A model generated the notes under the pieces. It had not been told where the DNA came from. It saw only the letters and a list, made by a program, of their open reading frames with translations, and did no database searches. The translations under genes were made by a program, and so were the position numbers. Of a stretch of 61,284 bases of DNA, positions 61,020 through 61,284 are shown one piece after another. Position 1 is the stretch's first letter, and each line of letters starts with the position of its first letter. Source of the stretch: an uncultured Bacteroidales bacterium. GTDB taxonomy: Bacteria; Bacteroidota; Bacteroidia; Bacteroidales; UBA932. The stretch is from assembly GCA_946415475.1 (NCBI GenBank), contig CAMKSQ010000009.1, positions 1-61,284 of the forward strand, in the 5' to 3' direction.

Positions 61020-61281
61020 GGCCCGGAACGGGCCGAAGGCGCCATCAGGCGCCGTGCCGAAGCGTCAGCGAGATTTGCTTGCAAATCGAAGCAGCACAGG
61101 CACCCGGGTTCTGCAAGCGAAGCGCAGCAGGTTCCGGCATTCCCCCTGACAGGGGGATGTCGCGTCAGCGCGACAGGGGGTTAAGACAGAATTCGGCCGT
61201 CAGGCCGAGATTCCCCTCCGGGCGTTATCAAAACAGGCTTGCCATTGCTGGCAAGCCTGTTTTGTAGCCCGGAGGGGAATC
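61020..61281. repeat. Array of at least six consecutive hairpins
   Basis: The perfect stems, in order, are: GGCCCG/CGGGCC (61020-61034); GGCGCC/GGCGCC (61038-61053); GATTTGC/GCAAATC (61072-61087); CCCCCT/AGGGGG (61142-61156); TGTCGCG/CGCGACA (61158-61175); and TCGGCC/GGCCGA (61193-61208). A nested pair follows, with a 15-bp outer stem (61209-61223 with 61267-61281) and a 15-bp inner stem (61230-61244 with 61249-61263). Several loops read (A/G)TCA or TCAG. The inner hairpin looks like a terminator core. Confidence 0.75.
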
Positions 61282-61284
61282 GAA

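Noticed and set aside
61020..61281. A CRISPR array
   Set aside because: Hairpins differ from one another, are not evenly spaced, have no repeated spacers, and no cas gene is in the window.
53634..61284. A full diversity-generating retroelement
   Set aside because: No reverse transcriptase, Avd-like protein or template repeat was found near the lectin-like adhesin; only the target-type fold is suggestive.

Overview
The window is a gene-dense, GC-rich stretch of a Bacteroidales (Bacteroidota) chromosome. Diagnostic signs are promoters of the phylum's own type (a TAnnTTTG box near -7, sometimes a TTTG box about 19-20 bases upstream), a SusC/SusD pair, fimbrillin-like and OMP_b-brl-type envelope proteins, LytTR and AraC-hybrid regulators, and ornithine/glycine-lipid-type acyltransferases. 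No tRNA, rRNA or CRISPR array was recognised. Many genes overlap by four bases (ATGA) or follow within a few bases, so most of the window reads as long co-transcribed runs.

Layout. 0-19 kb is mostly housekeeping: a putative porin and lytic transglycosylase; two membrane proteins on the minus strand; an M13 metallopeptidase and ABC permease; a Nudix/SRPBCC divergent pair; an rRNA/tRNA cytosine methylase with a TPR protein; queA; dprA; tatD-ansA; and an ExbB-X-ExbD-ExbD energising operon. 18.9-33.9 kb is a specialised nutrient locus. A LacI-type regulator is divergent from a run of ribokinase, RhaT/GRP-type sugar permease, SusC, SusD, three tandem ADP-ribosylglycohydrolase-family lipoproteins, an esterase lipoprotein and a DUF4595-like lipoprotein, closed by a terminator. 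I read it as a ribose-scavenging locus specialised for ADP-ribosyl or other ribosyl conjugates. 34-41.4 kb is one run: asnS, udk, a TonB-like protein, an OlsF/GlsF-like bifunctional acyltransferase, a DUF4421-like barrel, cysK, cysE. 41.4-52.3 kb holds a GNAT enzyme, a GH94 phosphorylase with a GH5 lipoprotein, an outer-membrane barrel beside a LytS/LytTR-type two-component pair, and a two-gene operon pairing an OlsB-like N-acyltransferase with a GH3-type adenylating enzyme.

From about 52.4 kb the window becomes accessory. It has a tyrosine-recombinase remnant, a VapC toxin with its partner, an excisionase-like remnant, a fimbrillin-like adhesin with a small-peptide gene under a TPR-TM-AraC hybrid regulator (with direct repeats fitting AraC half-sites), and a consensus promoter driving a probable structured small RNA. 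It ends with an AT-richer four-gene operon: XRE regulator, CoiA-like PD-(D/E)XK protein, unknown protein, XRE-fusion protein. The right margin is an array of consecutive hairpins.

Palindromic AGAT...ATGAC repeats sit in frame inside two otherwise ordinary genes, the ABC permease and tatD. All assignments rest on reading motifs and context by eye; no database search was possible.
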